From: JAYUZR01 sp043751595
GTDB lineage: Bacteria > Patescibacteriota > UBA1384 > CAILIB01
Length of the DNA stretch: 7,812 bases
Assembly: GCA_043751595.1 (NCBI GenBank)
Contig: JAYUZR010000058.1
Location: 1-7,812 of the forward strand
Reading direction: 5' to 3'
A program made the position numbers and the translations under genes. Shown here piece by piece: positions 5,838 to 7,812 of this stretch. Below the pieces are notes generated by a model. That model was not told the DNA's origin and made no database searches. It saw only the letters and a list, made by a program, of their open reading frames with translations. The stretch's first letter is position 1; each line of letters begins with the position of its first letter.

Positions 5838-7494
5838 GCGCTTCTGGTTGCTGTTGTTGGCCTTATTACTACCGGGAGCTACCTTAGCGGCGCCCACTCG
5901 TTTTGAATCGAATAATTACGGCGTAGAATCGGTAATTTTTGGATTTGGAGTAGCTTTGCAGAGTAGCTTTTATAGCACGCCGCCAGTAATTACTTCTGGT
6001 CCCACTATTACCGCTATTACCACCTCTGGGTTTACCGTAACCTGGAAGACCGACAAAGTGGCTAACGGTGTAGTCCGCTTTGGCTCCATAAGCGGGGTCT
6101 ATACCGACGAACTTGGGACGTCTTCAGATTTTTCCAGCGATACTCATGTTGTTACGTTTAAGAACCTAGCTAAGGGCACAACCTATTTCCTAAAGGTGCG
6201 CTCGCAAGATGTGGCCGGGAACATGATCGAATCTGCTGAGGTAAAAGTGACTACCGACCCCGGAGATGTTACTCCCCCGGTTATCACCGTGGGACCAGTG
6301 GTAAGCATCGATTCAGCAAGTTCAGCCACGGTGTACTGGGAGACTAACGAAGTAGCCAATTCGGTGGTTGAGTTTGGGGTTCAAAAAGTAGATGAGCAAA
6401 GTGTGGGTAGATTCGAAGAGCTTACCCTGCAGCATAAGGTGCAAGTGACCGGTCTTACCCCGCAGCGGCAGTATCAATTGCGAGTTAAATCAAATGATAC
6501 TTCTGGGAATCAGGCGGTGAGCGCGACACAACTCCTTACCAGTCCCTCGGCTCCGGGTGTTAGTAATGTGAGAATCAGTAATATCACCCTCGATTCAGCC
6601 TTGGTGGAGTGGGATACTTCGCTTCCAACTGATAGTCTGATGCAATTTGGTACCACCACGAGCCTAGGGCAGGAGAAGGTCGAAAGCTCATTTAGCCAAT
6701 CGCACATTGTGCGCCTGACTGCGCTTGCCAACGGAACCACATACTACGTAAAGCTTTCTGGAAGTGATGCCTCGGGCAATCGCGTAAGCTCCGACCAATA
6801 CGTCTTCAAGACGGTGGTACAGCCGAGTATTTCTAACTTTACGATTTCAGCTGTTTCGCAATCTGGTGCCACTCTTACTTGGCTTTCGAGTAGTGAGCTG
6901 ACAGAGTTTGTGCGAGGAGAAGTAAAAGATTCATTTGATAAGACGCTCATCGGCAAACAAGTAACGGCCGGTAGTGAAAAGCCGAGTATTAAACATGAAA
7001 TCCCGATTACCGATTTAGCCAGCGATACTACCTACTGTTTTGTCGCCCGCGGAACTGATGCCTTTGGTAATAGTGCTGTAACCGAGCAGTTGTGTGCTAG
7101 TACCCAAAAAGACGCTATTGCCCCAGTGGTGCTTGGGGTAAAGATTATTACTAATACTGATCCCGGAAGTAAGGGAGTGCAGGTATTGGTTTCATTCGGA
7201 ACTTCTGAGCCCACCTCGGCCAAGGTAGAGTACGGCGAGGGTGCCTCGGGCCCATATACCGATAAAGCTTCAGTAGATAGCGTGGATGGCGGGCTCACTA
7301 CAAGCCATTTAGCAGTGCTGGCAGGGCTTAATGCGGGCAGTTCGTATCATTTCCGCATTATCGTTACTGATAGGGCAGGGAACGAAAATGTAGATAAGCA
7401 AGAGTATCTGGTGCCCACCGAATCGCGCAAAGTGAGCTTGCTCGATCTTATCGCCCAGCGGGTGAGTGATAACTTTGGTTGGCTCGCCAAATAG
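5830..7494 (+). CDS. Secreted protein with five tandem fibronectin type III-like modules
   Basis: 554 residues; no enzyme domain is recognised. The chosen ATG gives a clean signal peptide (MNKRFW, then a Leu-rich core, likely cut after TLA at about 20) with no lipobox Cys. A longer frame from 5725 exists but lies inside the permease gene and would bury the signal. After a Gly/aromatic segment (about 23-49) come five beta modules at about 50-142, 148-237, 242-328, 331-427 and 431-528. Modules repeat a strand with Trp (72, 170, 261, 351; Phe456 in the fifth), a GxTYxxxVxSxD-like strand and a DxxGN loop (Asp127, 223, 313, 410, 514). They resemble FN3 or purple-acid-phosphatase N-terminal modules used for binding or spacing. 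The C-terminus (534-554) is a possible amphipathic helix; there is no LPXTG motif or membrane anchor. Its start overlaps the permease stop by 8 nt, suggesting coupled translation. The binding target is unknown. Confidence -1.
   Translation: MNKRFWLLLLALLLPGATLAAPTRFESNNYGVESVIFGFGVALQSSFYSTPPVITSGPTITAITTSGFTVTWKTDKVANGVVRFGSISGVYTDELGTSSDFSSDTHVVTFKNLAKGTTYFLKVRSQDVAGNMIESAEVKVTTDPGDVTPPVITVGPVVSIDSASSATVYWETNEVANSVVEFGVQKVDEQSVGRFEELTLQHKVQVTGLTPQRQYQLRVKSNDTSGNQAVSATQLLTSPSAPGVSNVRISNITLDSALVEWDTSLPTDSLMQFGTTTSLGQEKVESSFSQSHIVRLTALANGTTYYVKLSGSDASGNRVSSDQYVFKTVVQPSISNFTISAVSQSGATLTWLSSSELTEFVRGEVKDSFDKTLIGKQVTAGSEKPSIKHEIPITDLASDTTYCFVARGTDAFGNSAVTEQLCASTQKDAIAPVVLGVKIITNTDPGSKGVQVLVSFGTSEPTSAKVEYGEGASGPYTDKASVDSVDGGLTTSHLAVLAGLNAGSSYHFRIIVTDRAGNENVDKQEYLVPTESRKVSLLDLIAQRVSDNFGWLAK
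5977..7413 (+). repeat. Five-fold tandem protein module array (FN3-like)
   Basis: Coding units near 5977-6255, 6271-6540, 6553-6813, 6820-7110 and 7120-7413 each encode about 87-98 residues. The DxxGN loops recur at spacings of 96, 90, 97 and 104 residues. Similarity is at protein level only; the DNA units have diverged, so the array is old rather than freshly duplicated. Confidence -1.
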
Positions 7495-7496
7495 CC

Positions 7497-7812
7497 ATGC
7501 TTAAGATTCCCAAGCGATCAATTTTGGTGAGCGTAATTGTGGCCCTGCTGCTGCTAGGCGGGGTTATGGGAGGGCTTATCGCGGTGGTTCGCTATGGTGC
7601 TTCCGTGTCACGCAGGCAGCCTTCGCTTGATGGTTTTTCAGCCAGTGATCTTTCTCAAAAGGCTGAGTCTTTAGTAGCTTCCGGAAGTGCCGAAACGGCA
7701 GAAAAATATTTGGAACGGGCTGTGGAACTAGAGAATCAGGCTACCTATCGTTCACAACTTGCGGTAGTTAAGTACCGTCTGGGCAAGTACCAAGAGGCGA
7801 TTGATCAGTATG
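7497..7812 (+). CDS. Membrane-anchored TPR-repeat protein (3' partial)
   Basis: The frame runs off the right edge after 105 codons. The ATG lies 2 nt after the FN3 gene stop. It starts MLKIPKR followed by a hydrophobic segment (about 8-32), giving one N-terminal membrane anchor with the positive end inside and the rest outside. Residues from about 49 form helical pairs of TPR type: SQKAESLVASGSAETAEKYL followed by an AVELE block, then YRSQLAVVKYRLGKYQEAI, with the usual small and aromatic positions of the repeat. TPR proteins are protein-protein scaffolds, so it may bind the FN3 protein or the permease outer domain, but that is inferred only from gene order. No Shine-Dalgarno sequence is visible. 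The next in-frame ATG falls within the hydrophobic segment and is unlikely. Confidence -1.
   Translation, partial: MLKIPKRSILVSVIVALLLLGGVMGGLIAVVRYGASVSRRQPSLDGFSASDLSQKAESLVASGSAETAEKYLERAVELENQATYRSQLAVVKYRLGKYQEAIDQY

Noticed and set aside
7479..7490. Inverted repeat TTGGCTCGCCAA near the end of the FN3 gene as a terminator
   Set aside because: The stem is only 4-5 bp, lies within coding sequence, has no T-run, and the TPR gene starts 7 nt later.

Overview
The window is a compact run of seven protein genes, all on the + strand. Only 39 bases lie between genes (12 nt, 25 nt and 2 nt gaps), and three of the junctions overlap. I see no RNA gene, insertion sequence, CRISPR array, origin or convincing terminator. 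The gene style suggests a Candidate Phyla Radiation (Patescibacteria) bacterium: an LCAT-like lipase of a type I associate with those genomes, lean genes, a secreted FN3-repeat protein, and a MacB-like transporter without an outer-membrane partner. This placement rests on protein style and family memory, so it is moderate to weak. The standard code fits: TGA ends the kinase gene, and reading it as glycine gives only a short senseless extension, which argues against the SR1/Gracilibacteria code.

Layout. Positions 1-1556 hold the 3' part of a surface alpha/beta hydrolase (LCAT/lipase-like) with a Pro/Thr/Ser-rich stalk and a C-terminal membrane anchor. A possible sigma70-type promoter lies in its last codons. 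Then follow a response regulator with no DNA-binding domain (1569-2102), a membrane histidine kinase with an extracellular Cache-like sensor (2128-3714), an ABC ATPase with an unusual 88-residue N-terminal extension (3707-4705), a MacB/FtsX-type permease (4641-5837), a secreted protein of five FN3-like modules (5830-7494), and the start of a membrane-anchored TPR protein (7497 to the right edge).

How they may work together. The regulator, kinase, ATPase and permease form a two-component system genetically fused to a type VII (mechanotransmission) ABC transporter. It recalls Bce-type peptide-sensing modules but differs in two ways: the kinase has its own large outside sensor, and the regulator has no obvious output domain. 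The regulator C-terminus, kinase C-terminus and ATPase N-terminus all carry Pro/Ala-rich flexible arms. The FN3 protein and TPR protein follow in the same transcription unit and could be outside and membrane partners of the permease. No MacA-like adaptor is seen within the window. The physical link between these products is inference; the gene order and overlaps are seen directly.
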